The notes under the pieces were generated by a model. That model was not told the DNA's origin, ran no database searches, and worked only from the letters and a program-made list of their open reading frames with translations. Positions 25,239 to 33,902 of a DNA stretch of 64,000 bases are shown piece after piece (position 1 is the stretch's first letter; every line of letters starts with the position of its first letter). The DNA lies in contig NZ_LMTZ01000002.1 of NCBI RefSeq assembly GCF_001456025.1, positions 62,001 to 126,000 of the forward strand. The letters run 5' to 3'. Origin of the DNA: Mastigocoleus testarum BC008 (GTDB lineage Bacteria > Cyanobacteriota > Cyanobacteriia > Cyanobacteriales > Nostocaceae). Position numbers and translations under genes: made by a program.

Positions 25239-27683
25239 ATGAAATTTTGGAAGCAACAACTGACTACTAAAATTGCAAGTTCCTTCTTGCTACTATCTCT
25301 TCTAACTGTTGGTGTCGTTGGAGGAGTTGCATTTTTCAGTGCGAGGGAAGCTCTCGAAGAAGCAGCTTTTAATAAGCTTAAAGTTGCAGCTGCACTTAAA
25401 GAAGAAGAAATTACCCGTTGGTTTGAATACCAGCAACGGGATTTTTTGCTAGTAACTGAATTTCCAGACGTCAAAGCTAAGATTAATAAAATTCTCGAAC
25501 GGAATATATCTGAATCAGAATATAAAGCGACCTATGAAATTATTTACCAGTATTTGACACAAGTTAATAAGGTTAAACCAAATCTACAAGAAATATCGAT
25601 TCTTGACCGTACGAATAAAATAATTATTTCTACGAACAAAAAGCGTCAAGGTAAGTATGAACCTTCAGCAAATATAACTGATGTTGAGAAAGTTAAGCGG
25701 GGAGATAAATTTACACCAATTTTTTATAGAGCCCACGATACTGGGAAACTTACCGTAACTTTATCAAAGACTTGGAGAAACAGTTCGGGAGTCCGTCAAG
25801 GTGCGATTTTAGCAAATCTTAACCTGGAGCGAATTGATGAAATTGTTCGTGAAAAAACAGGTTTAGGAAAAAGCGGTGAAACCTACTTAGTTGGTTCTGT
25901 AGGTAATGACAATATATTTATTTCTAAAGAACATCGGGAAAAACCTCTTAGAACTGTTAATAGTTATGGTATTGATCGGGCGATGTTCGGGCTTAGTGGT
26001 GAGGAACTTTACAGCAACTATGACCAAATACCAGTATTGGGAGTATATCGTTGGTTGAACGAGCAGGAGTTTGCTTTACTGGTAGAAATGGGACAGCGTG
26101 AAGCATTTGCTCCAGCCCGTAGACTGGCGAATATCATTGTAATTTTGGGCTTAACAGCGGCGGGGATATTATTAATTGGTGTGTATTGGTTATCGCGACA
26201 ACTAGAAATTTCCCGTAAGCAGTTAGAAGATTATAGTCATCAATTAGAATTAAAAGCCCAAGAAGCGGAAACAGCTAACCGAGCAAAAAGTGAATTTCTC
26301 GCTAATATGAGTCATGAATTGCGCACTCCTTTAAATGCAATTTTAGGATTTGCTCAATTGATGGAGCGGGATCAAATGCTCAACTCTCAACAGCATAATT
26401 CTCTTGCGACCATTAACCGTAGTGGGGAACACTTACTTGCTTTGATTAATGATGTTTTGGAAATGTCAAAAATTGAAGCCGGTCGTACCGTTTTAAATCC
26501 AGAATCCTTTAATTTGCATCGTCTTTTGCAAGTCATCAAAGATATGTTTCAACTCCGAGCGACTGCAAAAGGATTGGTACTGGAATTTGAGACAGATCCA
26601 AATTTACCCCATTTTGTCATTGGCGATCGGGGAAAGCTCCGTCAAGTGTCGATAAATCTATTGGGTAACGCTATCAAGTTTACTCAAAAGGGTGGAGTTA
26701 TATTTAGAGTAAAGGTTAAATCATGGCACAAACAATACCCAGGTGAAAAACTCTGTACCCTTTACTTTGAAGTGGAAGATACGGGGAAAGGTATCCATCC
26801 AGACGAAGTAGATAAGATTTTTGACCCCTTTGTACAAACTGCAAGTGGCGCTCAAACTAGAGGTGGAACTGGTTTAGGGCTTGCTATCAGTCGTCAATTC
26901 ATTCGAATGATGGGAGGTGATATATTTATTAATAGCGTTCTAGACAAAGGTTCTACTTTCTACTTTGAAATTAAACTTGCTTTAGCGAAAAGATCGAAAA
27001 CAGATAAACCTGTAAAACGCCAGGTTATTGCATTAGCTCCATCCCAAGAAAATTATCGGATTCTTGTGGTCGATGACCGTCAAGAAAATCGAGACTTATT
27101 AGCTGAATTGCTGAGCAAAGTTGCTTTTGATGTACGTACGGCCAATAATGGAGTTGAGGCTATCGAAGAATGGGAAGAATGGAAGCCTCATTTTATCTGG
27201 ATGGATATGCGTATGCCTTTGATGGATGGTTATGAAGCAACTAGGAAAATCAAGGCGCGATCTCAAGAACACGCTACAGCCATTGTCGCTTTGACAGCAA
27301 GTGCTTTTGAAGAACAGCGAGCTGCTATTTTAGCTGCAGGTTGTGATGATTTAGTTCACAAACCTTTTCAACAAGAAGTTATTTTTGAAACCATTGGTAA
27401 GTACTTAGAAGTTGAATATATTTACAAAGGCGAAACCGAAGATCGAGACTCAGAGGAAGATTCTGATTCCAGTCAAGAAATAAGACTTACTTCAAAAGAT
27501 TTAAGCGTGATGTCCGAAGAATGGGTTGCAAGTTTAAATCAAGCAGCAATTGAAGTGGATGCAGATTCAGTCTTGCAATTAATAGAGCAGATTCCAAGTA
27601 GCGACCGAACTTTAGCCGAACAACTCAGAATACTTACCTCACGCTATGATTTTGATACAATAATTGAGCTAAGCAAGACTTAA
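25239..27683 (+). CDS. Hybrid sensor histidine kinase with Cache-like sensor domain
   Basis: An 814-residue inner-membrane sensor. Domain order: transmembrane helix (about 11-31), periplasmic Cache-like domain (about 35-290), second helix (about 298-318), short coiled coil without an obvious HAMP domain, HisKA with H359 in MSHELRTPLNAILGF, HATPase_c (N box LLGNAIKFT, G boxes DTGKGI and GGTGLGLAI), then a receiver domain with D656 in WMDMRMPLMDG. The about 100-residue C-terminal tail is helical and carries no DNA-binding domain. AAGGA lies shortly before the ATG. The solute-binding lipoprotein upstream is a candidate ligand-presenting partner. No separate response regulator is adjacent; output is unknown. 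Confidence 0.93.
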   Translation: MKFWKQQLTTKIASSFLLLSLLTVGVVGGVAFFSAREALEEAAFNKLKVAAALKEEEITRWFEYQQRDFLLVTEFPDVKAKINKILERNISESEYKATYEIIYQYLTQVNKVKPNLQEISILDRTNKIIISTNKKRQGKYEPSANITDVEKVKRGDKFTPIFYRAHDTGKLTVTLSKTWRNSSGVRQGAILANLNLERIDEIVREKTGLGKSGETYLVGSVGNDNIFISKEHREKPLRTVNSYGIDRAMFGLSGEELYSNYDQIPVLGVYRWLNEQEFALLVEMGQREAFAPARRLANIIVILGLTAAGILLIGVYWLSRQLEISRKQLEDYSHQLELKAQEAETANRAKSEFLANMSHELRTPLNAILGFAQLMERDQMLNSQQHNSLATINRSGEHLLALINDVLEMSKIEAGRTVLNPESFNLHRLLQVIKDMFQLRATAKGLVLEFETDPNLPHFVIGDRGKLRQVSINLLGNAIKFTQKGGVIFRVKVKSWHKQYPGEKLCTLYFEVEDTGKGIHPDEVDKIFDPFVQTASGAQTRGGTGLGLAISRQFIRMMGGDIFINSVLDKGSTFYFEIKLALAKRSKTDKPVKRQVIALAPSQENYRILVVDDRQENRDLLAELLSKVAFDVRTANNGVEAIEEWEEWKPHFIWMDMRMPLMDGYEATRKIKARSQEHATAIVALTASAFEEQRAAILAAGCDDLVHKPFQQEVIFETIGKYLEVEYIYKGETEDRDSEEDSDSSQEIRLTSKDLSVMSEEWVASLNQAAIEVDADSVLQLIEQIPSSDRTLAEQLRILTSRYDFDTIIELSKT

Positions 27684-29367
27684 TTAACTAAAAATAAAAC
27701 AGTGTTTTCGCAGACATTTAGTATTCTTTAGTACTATATAGTAATTGAATTGTCCGTTTTGTAATTTTTTTTAATGTATCAGGTTCATTGCTTGGTTTAA
27801 AAGCTGAAAGCCTTGTGAAATATAGGTCACATAAAATTAAAAGTATTGACAAATATGTAATATTGAAAGATTTTAATAACTTTTCCAAAAAATTACAACG
27901 CTCTAGTTCTTATAATTTGCTACGATGATAAATAACCAAGATTTAGAAATTCTCATGTTATAAAGTATGCCTTGAGAAACTTGTGTTAGGCTCTAAAATC
28001 TAATAATCGCAAATAAAGTTTAGCACTCTAAAGTATAGGCTATGAGCTATGTGCTCCTGTAGCTAGTACTTTCTAATTCTTTGAGAATTATTGATAAGCT
28101 AGTAGATCGGTAAATATCGCTGGTATCTTTACTATAGATTATTCCGAACTATAGATTATAACCAATAGTCAGGATAATAAAAACCAATCAATCTAGTTAT
28201 CTCTCATAATGTATCTCTTAGTAAAATGCGCTGTTACTAACTTAATAGAGATTCTCTAAAGCTTTGGGGCTACTTGATAGAGCACAAAATTTGAGTAAGT
28301 TGGTATGAAGGGGATTTGAGGTATCTATCCTTACTTTCTTCCTATGTCATGGTGCAAATTTAAATATTTATTTGCCTACTGTGGGACTAATTTAAAAGTG
28401 GAAGTTTATGTAACTTTTCATTAACATGGTTGTCCATTAGCAAAATCTTTATCAAGGAAATTTTCTTTGTTTCAGGAAAGCTGCAGGATAGCCAATTAAC
28501 ATAACTTCTTCTTAGAATTGGTGTCAAGATAAAGAAGATACCCCTGAAGACCGACACATGTGGGATCTGGGAGGATTAATAATTATAGCAAGATGAGAAT
28601 CGAACTAGGATAAGCCTTTGAAAGGCAACACCTTAAAAAGATAAGATAAAAAAAACTGATATTTTTACAAAATAACCTCCGAACTTTATCCACTTCTTAG
28701 TAACCCTTGTCTCCCTCCAACGGTCTTATTCATCATTAGAGAACTAACAGGTTTGTTCTCTAGACTTAACCTACAGTCTATTTCCACTCTTCAGATGTGA
28801 AGCATTTTTTGTCAAGCTTTGCATAAATTTAGAGTCAAGGAAAAGAATAGTTTTCATACTTACGGAACTTACGCAAATTTAACGGGTAGGATTAAAATCT
28901 AGAGATTAGATTGTTACTCCTCCCAAAGCAATATTATTTATTAGCTAAATCGTGTAAGTCTGATTCCTTACTATGAACTTACTGAGTACTTATAGGCTAG
29001 TTTTTTCGTAAATGATTGACAACCCGAACAACCAGGTAAACTGGCGTTGCTGTTAGTGCTTTCTGCCCTTAAACAGCATCATGAACGTAAGCGGACGGTC
29101 AGCCTTATAGGGCGTTATTTATAAGACTCCACTCCTAGTTTTGAATTTTTCGATACTTGGTGTCAAATATCTTTTGTAGTTAAAATCCAAGATTTATTGA
29201 ATAGAAATTAAGTAGTTTAGCGCGAATAAAGTTGGACTTTGACTTATCGTTTGTTGGGAACGATAAAAAAGAGTATTGCAATATCAGAGAATATTGTTTG
29301 CTTTGTTACCAATTTTCTACTTATTTGACTCGTTTTTTGATTAATGTCGTCTAACTGATTTAGAAAA
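27684..29367. other. 1.7-kb gene desert upstream of the NB-ARC gene
   Basis: The longest stretch here without a gene. No frame has convincing coding character. At about 29024-29125 a short frame reads QPEQPGKLALLLVLSALKQ and continues HHERKRTVSLIGRYL to a stop. It looks protein-like but has no start and may be a gene remnant. The segment at 28590-28620 resembles a T-loop (GAATCGAACT) but cannot fold as a tRNA. The segment may also hold a long leader or regulatory RNAs for the peptide locus; none is recognised. Confidence 0.4.
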
Positions 29368-30813
29368 ATGACATTCCCGGAAGTACGTAATTTTGTTGAA
29401 TACCCAGAAGCAGAAAGCTACTCTATCATAAGGAAATCTACTGATTTAATCGAGTCTAAACCAGTATTATCTAAGAATATTACTGAATCTGAAGAAAATC
29501 GAGCTTTTAACCTCGCAGAGTCTGCACTTGTATCTATACAAGGAAAATCCTTAAATAACTTACAGAGAGCTATTTTTAAGGGAGCTTGGCAAGGTCAAAC
29601 TTATGAGGAAATTGCATCCGAAATCAACTGTTCGGAAGGTCATATTAAAGATGTCGCAGCTGATTTATGGAAACAAGTATCCGAAAAATTGGGGCAAAAA
29701 GTTTACAAGAAGAATTTTAAGGCGATTTTAGAGCAGCGATTATCTACTGGAGAATTAGCATTGTGTAAATCTAATCAAATACCATGTCATTATTTGAACA
29801 ATAGGAAAAAGTATTGGGGTGAAATTCCTGATATTTCTGGTTTCTATGGACGAGATGAGGAACTATCTACCCTCACAGGATGGATTAATAAAGACCAATG
29901 TAGACTGTTGACAGTATTAGGTATAGGAGGTGTTGGTAAAACTACTTTGATTGCTAAATTAGCAAAACAGGTTCAAAATCAATTTGAGTTTATCATTTGG
30001 CGTAGTCTGCATAAAGCTCCAGCTTTTGAAGATACTGTAACAATATTACTCAACTTTTTCACTTATCCTAAAGTCGCAGACTCACCCACAAGTGTGGAAG
30101 AGAAAATATTACTCTTGCTTGAATTCTTTCGCTCTCACCGTTGTTTAGTAATTTTTGATAATCTAGAGTCAGTTTTAGAACCTGGAGAACAAGTAGGTTG
30201 TTATCAGGAAGAATATTCAGGATATGGTGAACTAATTCGATATATCGGTATGATTCAGCATCAGAGCTGTTTAGTACTAACCTCGCGAGAAAAACCCAGA
30301 GACTTAGAACTTCAAGAAGGGGAAAACTTACCTGTTCGTTCGTTTTACCTTAAAGGTTTACCGCTAAAAGAAATTCAAAAAATTTTACTGGCGATTTCAC
30401 CATTCTCAGCGACAGAAAGTGATTGGAATTTTTTGGTGAAGTATTATGCTGGAAATCCTTTGATGCTGAAAATTTTAGCGACTCAAACCAAAGAATTATT
30501 TGAGTGTAACATCTCAAAGTTTTTACAAATAGGAGAGTACAAGATTTCAGAAATAAGGGACTTACGGAATCTGCTTACTCGACAGTTTGAGCGTTTATCA
30601 AGTTTAGAAAAGCAAATAATGTATCAAATTGCTTTAGGTGAAGCTCCTATTGACATTAAAAGCTTGCAGGAAAAAACTTGTTTATCTAGTTCTGGAAGTA
30701 AATTCATGGAAGCATTGAGAAGTTTACTTCAGCGTTCTCTGATTGAGAAAACCCCTGCTGGACTTAAACAAGAACCAGTTATTATGGATTATGTAAACAT
30801 GAAACAAGTTTGA
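29368..30813 (+). CDS. NB-ARC ATPase with VMAP-type N-terminal HTH, short C-terminus
   Basis: A 481-residue STAND ATPase. Residues about 48-135 form a helix-turn-helix region (LNNLQRAIFKGAWQGQTYEEI ending at GQTYEEI, then SEGHIKDVAADLWKQVSEKLG) like the N-terminal HTH of vWA-MoxR-associated proteins. The NB-ARC core follows: P-loop GIGGVGKTT (185-193), Walker B LVIFDNLES, LVLTSREKP, GNPLML, and a winged-helix part to the C-terminus. Usual relatives continue with WD40 or TPR sensor repeats; here the protein stops after the winged helix, and no repeat remnant is seen downstream. It stands immediately upstream of the secreted-peptide locus in the same direction, so a regulatory role is suggested. 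This is inference. Confidence 0.83.
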   Translation: MTFPEVRNFVEYPEAESYSIIRKSTDLIESKPVLSKNITESEENRAFNLAESALVSIQGKSLNNLQRAIFKGAWQGQTYEEIASEINCSEGHIKDVAADLWKQVSEKLGQKVYKKNFKAILEQRLSTGELALCKSNQIPCHYLNNRKKYWGEIPDISGFYGRDEELSTLTGWINKDQCRLLTVLGIGGVGKTTLIAKLAKQVQNQFEFIIWRSLHKAPAFEDTVTILLNFFTYPKVADSPTSVEEKILLLLEFFRSHRCLVIFDNLESVLEPGEQVGCYQEEYSGYGELIRYIGMIQHQSCLVLTSREKPRDLELQEGENLPVRSFYLKGLPLKEIQKILLAISPFSATESDWNFLVKYYAGNPLMLKILATQTKELFECNISKFLQIGEYKISEIRDLRNLLTRQFERLSSLEKQIMYQIALGEAPIDIKSLQEKTCLSSSGSKFMEALRSLLQRSLIEKTPAGLKQEPVIMDYVNMKQV

Positions 30814-31420
30814 TTGATAATTAGAATGATAGTGCAAGGACTAATAATATATTCATTTAGCATCGTTGACATTCAATTCTCAATAGACATTTCCCAATCC
30901 TAAACTCTAAAATATTCATGTAAATAAATTCTCTATAAACTAAATAACGTTACATTTCTACATATTTTTCTCCCTAAAAATAAAATTTTATTTACATAAG
31001 CATTTGCTCCGACTTATTCCTACCTATTTACAGACTATATTGCCGAATTTTTCCGACTGACAAGTCTAGCTTTTTTTGCAAATATAAATATAGAAAAGTT
31101 CAAAAGCTATTCATAAGGGAGTCTTAACATCTCTTGTAGGGGAGTAACAAGGGAGCTTTAGTTTTGACTTGCTTCTACTTTTAGTTCGCTAGCTACTAAA
31201 AAATTCTTTAAGGAATGTAGCGTTGAGTTTAGGTTTGGATAAGGTTTAGATGCTATTTGAGTAAGTGAATTATCGGTTTTTATTTTATCTGTTAGTACAT
31301 ATCTTTTGGTAGACAAAATAAATGTCAGTTTTGATTAATTTTGTTGTCGTCCTTAAGTATATTTGGACTAACTTTTCTTTGCTAACTGAACTATATTATT
31401 GGTTGAATAGGAGACAAAAT
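30814..31420. promoter_or_regulatory. 607-base leader region of the peptide locus
   Basis: No gene between the NB-ARC gene and the first peptide. It contains conserved block A (31031-31109), which is repeated as block B upstream of the third peptide. Block A lies 311 bases from its peptide start, against 65 for block B, so a long untranslated leader or later insertion is possible. AGGAGA at 31409-31414 is the ribosome binding site of peptide 1. Confidence 0.5.
31031..31109 (+). promoter_or_regulatory. Conserved upstream block A
   Basis: About 79 bases closely matching 32479-32559. The shared parts include CCGACTGACAA and AAATATAGAAAAG, with the less similar centre of about 16 bases between. 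Conservation upstream of two paralogous peptide genes, while the rest of the spacers differ, indicates a shared promoter or regulator-binding site. Confidence 0.6.
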
Positions 31421-31675
31421 ATGTCTTTTATAAAGAGTAAGATAAACAAGTTGTTCGTACAATTATCTGAGGAACAAGAAGAGATTGTATCTGGAGGTTC
31501 TTCATTTCCTAAAAAATTTGAAGGTGATTTTGGGATTAGTAAAACTGACTTTCTAGAAAAGGCTTCGGTTCTGCATACATTTTCAGCATCTGGTCCTGAA
31601 GGTAGCATTGCTGGTGGTTCCTATATTAAAGAATTGATCGAGACGAGTGGTATTAATGCTATTGCTGTTGGCTAG
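31421..31675 (+). CDS. Double-glycine-leader peptide 1 (CTB-type bacteriocin-like)
   Basis: An 84-residue precursor. The leader (residues 1-26) ends LFVQLSEEQEEIVSGG, a double-glycine processing motif recognised by C39 peptidases. The 58-residue core contains FGISKTDFLEKASVL, then SASGPEGSIAGGS and a TSGINAIAVG tail. I start at the ATG after AGGAGA (31409-31414, spacing 6); an in-frame ATG 99 bases upstream would prefix a hydrophobic stretch incompatible with the leader. The core lacks cysteines, so no disulfide or lanthionine rings are expected. Peptide 3 has a similar core. It resembles cyanobacterial CTB-family bacteriocin precursors, whose activity is largely predicted. Confidence 0.85.
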   Translation: MSFIKSKINKLFVQLSEEQEEIVSGGSSFPKKFEGDFGISKTDFLEKASVLHTFSASGPEGSIAGGSYIKELIETSGINAIAVG

Positions 31676-31951
31676 AAAATAATCAATTTCACAAGCAAGT
31701 ATGGGAATCTATTGAAGTTATGGGAATATACTGCAATACTGATCAGCTTTGAAGGAAAAGCTACAGTCTAAAAATTCTTACATAAATTAAAGCAGATTCC
31801 TATATTTGATTAATTTAATGTTACTTACGATATGGATAGTTCAAAAAAATTGGCATAAAGATTGGCATTTTCAAGCAATATAGACATTAGTTTTATAAGT
31901 GCACATAAATAGTGCCTCTTTTTTTTGAATATTTTGTAGGAGGTTTATATT

Positions 31952-32206
31952 ATGTTGTTCAGAATTCAAGAAAGTAAATGGCTTGCAGATTTATCTGACG
32001 AGCAACAAGAAATAATTGCAGGTGGTGAATCTAATTCAGCAGTCAATGTTAATGACTTTAAGAGTCTTACGACTCCCGAATCTGCTAAGATTTTAGGTAA
32101 AGATATTGGACTAACTACTGCTGAATTCCTGGAAGAAGATTCAGAACGAAAGTTAATCTCTAATTCTCAGCCAATGGGTAGTCTTTCGGTTTTTTTGGAA
32201 GATTAG
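31952..32206 (+). CDS. Double-glycine-leader peptide 2
   Basis: An 84-residue precursor with a strong AGGAGG at 31938-31943. The leader ends WLADLSDEQQEIIAGG (residues 10-25). The acidic core of 59 residues has no cysteine and carries IGLTTAEFLEEDSE and later NSQPMGSLSVF, matching in weaker form the FGISKTDF...GSIA pattern of peptides 1 and 3. It is the most divergent core after peptide 4. A strong hairpin follows the gene at 32298-32337. Confidence 0.8.
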   Translation: MLFRIQESKWLADLSDEQQEIIAGGESNSAVNVNDFKSLTTPESAKILGKDIGLTTAEFLEEDSERKLISNSQPMGSLSVFLED

Positions 32207-32297
32207 ATTTAGTGTGTAAAAGTAAATATTTAGCAAGTATGAATTTTTCTATAACAGAAAATCACATAAATCTGTAGGAAAAATTCTAGGATAATAG

Positions 32298-32337
32298 CAC
32301 GCTCGTTACACAATAGAAATTTTGTGTAGCGAGCGTG
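32298..32337 (+). terminator. Strong hairpin after peptide 2
   Basis: A 16-bp stem with arms CACGCTCGTTACACAA and TTGTGTAGCGAGCGTG (one G-U) and an eight-base loop, followed by an AT-rich stretch without a long T-run. It is the strongest hairpin in the locus. It may stop or process transcripts between peptides 2 and 3. Confidence 0.55.
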
Positions 32338-32478
32338 TTAATTAGTTATATCAACTCGCTTAATTACAATATATGTATATAATATGCTAAATATTTATAG
32401 AATATTTGATAGTAGAAAAATATAGTTTTTATTAAAGTATTAATTAACAAAATCATCCTACCTAATCCGACTAATATT

Positions 32479-32559
32479 CAGACGAAATTACCGATTTTTT
32501 CCGACTGACAAATAGAAGATAAATTGCAAAAATACAAATATAGAAAAGGTCAAGAGCTA
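32479..32559 (+). promoter_or_regulatory. Conserved upstream block B
   Basis: Counterpart of block A (31031-31109), ending 65 bases before the ATG of peptide 3. Shared segments are CCGA followed by TTTTTCCGACTGACAA and AAATATAGAAAAG. Position fits a promoter with a short leader. Confidence 0.6.
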
Positions 32560-32624
32560 AGAAAAAAATTATAAATCTTAAGTTCACCTTTCTGAAGTAT
32601 CCTAAGTTAATGTGAGGCAGAAAA

Positions 32625-32891
32625 ATGTCTTTTGCAAATAATGAAGAAACCAAATTGTTCGTACAATTATCTGAAGACCAAGAAGAAATTGTTGCTGGTG
32701 GAAATGGTGACGATCTAGGGTTAGGCCATCATATCGGTAATATTGGTATAAGCAAGACTGATTTCTTATACAAGTCTGTTGATTTAGCAACAGTATCTGC
32801 ATCTGGTAAGGATGGTAGTATTGCAAGTGGTGCATTAAGCAAGAAAGTGCTTGATACCAGTGGACTTAATGTTATTGTATTCAAACACTAG
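32625..32891 (+). CDS. Double-glycine-leader peptide 3 (paralogue of peptide 1)
   Basis: An 88-residue precursor. The leader ends LFVQLSEDQEEIVAGG (residue 26), nearly identical to that of peptide 1. The 62-residue core includes IGISKTDFLYKSVDL, SASGKDGSIASG and TSGLNVIVF, so it is a diverged duplicate of peptide 1 together with its promoter block. No cysteine is present. GAGG lies about 12 bases before the ATG. A product differing mainly in a Gly/His-rich insertion after the cleavage site (GNGDDLGLGHH). Confidence 0.85.
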   Translation: MSFANNEETKLFVQLSEDQEEIVAGGNGDDLGLGHHIGNIGISKTDFLYKSVDLATVSASGKDGSIASGALSKKVLDTSGLNVIVFKH

Positions 32892-33132
32892 AAGCGATAA
32901 GAGTCATTTTACTAACTGGATGTGTAACTAATTCTATCAGGCTACAATACCAAAAGCTCAAAAGGTGGGTAACTTCAAGCAAGATAAAAATTACTTTTTA
33001 GATGCACATGATTTTGCCCAACCTTAAAAAAAATGTAAATTAATTTGATAAAATCAACATAGTAATTCACATATGATACGGTATGAATTACTAGATTATT
33101 TACAAAATTTCAGTGTTATTTTCTTCTGGGCT

Positions 33133-33189
33133 ATTCCAGAGCTTTTGACTACATAATTCAAATATATTGTTAGCTAAAAGCTCTGGAAT
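33133..33189 (+). terminator. Long-loop inverted repeat after peptide 3
   Basis: ATTCCAGAGCTTTT at 33133-33146 and AAAAGCTCTGGAAT at 33176-33189 are perfect 14-bp inverted repeats with a 29-base AT-rich loop, followed by TTTT. They lie between peptides 3 and 4. Terminator or small element; the call is tentative. Confidence 0.45.
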
Positions 33190-33304
33190 TTTCATACACT
33201 TCTTCGTAGTTATGAAAATGTATTAGTAAATGTCACTGAAGTTTAGGTTTTGGTATTAATTGGTCGCTCTAATAGATTTCCGATCATATTGTGAGGTAAA
33301 TTTG

Positions 33305-33583
33305 ATGTCTCATTCTTTAAATAAATTGGAATCATTAAGCGAATTATCTAGTCTTCAAGAAGAAGCTATTAGTGGTGGTAAATCCTCGTTGTATAAAATA
33401 CCAAGATTTTCATATGTAGAATTTCCTTTCGGAAAATTATTTGGTTTAGAAATTAACCAAACTAGTTTTTACCAAAGAGAGGAGAGTTCTGATAGATTTT
33501 CTAAATCTGATGAAAATGGTAATTTATCTGCAAATGATTCTAAAGTTGAAGAGACAGATATAAATCGTTTAACTATTGGTTAA
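33305..33583 (+). CDS. Double-glycine-leader peptide 4
   Basis: A 92-residue precursor. The leader ends ELSSLQEEAISGG (residue 25). The core has FGLEINQTSFYQREES, again of the FG[IL]...T.F form, and then a polar Ser/Asp/Lys/Asn-rich region ending TDINRLTIG. The start is the ATG following GAGG at about 33292; an in-frame GTG/ATG further upstream would add 15 residues not resembling a leader. There are no cysteines in the core. The core is the least like peptides 1 and 3. Confidence 0.75.
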   Translation: MSHSLNKLESLSELSSLQEEAISGGKSSLYKIPRFSYVEFPFGKLFGLEINQTSFYQREESSDRFSKSDENGNLSANDSKVEETDINRLTIG

Positions 33584-33617
33584 ATAGTTGTATCTATAGT
33601 ACCTTTGAAAGATTCTT

Positions 33618-33650
33618 GAGAAAGATGATTTAACTAATATTATCTTTCTC
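33618..33650 (+). terminator. Hairpin after peptide 4
   Basis: GAGAAAGAT and ATCTTTCTC form a 9-bp stem about 35 bases after the peptide 4 stop codon, followed by CTTGTCCTTTTTG. A plausible intrinsic terminator separating peptide 4 from the large leader-protein gene. Confidence 0.5.
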
Positions 33651-33902
33651 CTTGTCCTTTTTGTGTTAGATTCATCCTTGATTTAGCTATTTATTTTATA
33701 GCATTAAAACCATTTATTATATTTTAAATATTTTGAGATTAACCAAAAATTATATATTTTAAAGTTGCGTGATTAATTCAAACTTTTGGAGAATTCCAAT
33801 TTTTGGAGAATTCAAATTTTTGAAAAATTTTAAGCTTACAACATAAGTATTATCAAACAATTTTTATAAATCTTGACTAAATTATTAACCTGAGGTGTCA
33901 AG

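Noticed and set aside
28590..28620. tRNA-like T-loop sequence (GAATCGAACT) on the minus strand
   Set aside because: The flanking bases do not form a T-stem or acceptor stem, and no anticodon arm is present.
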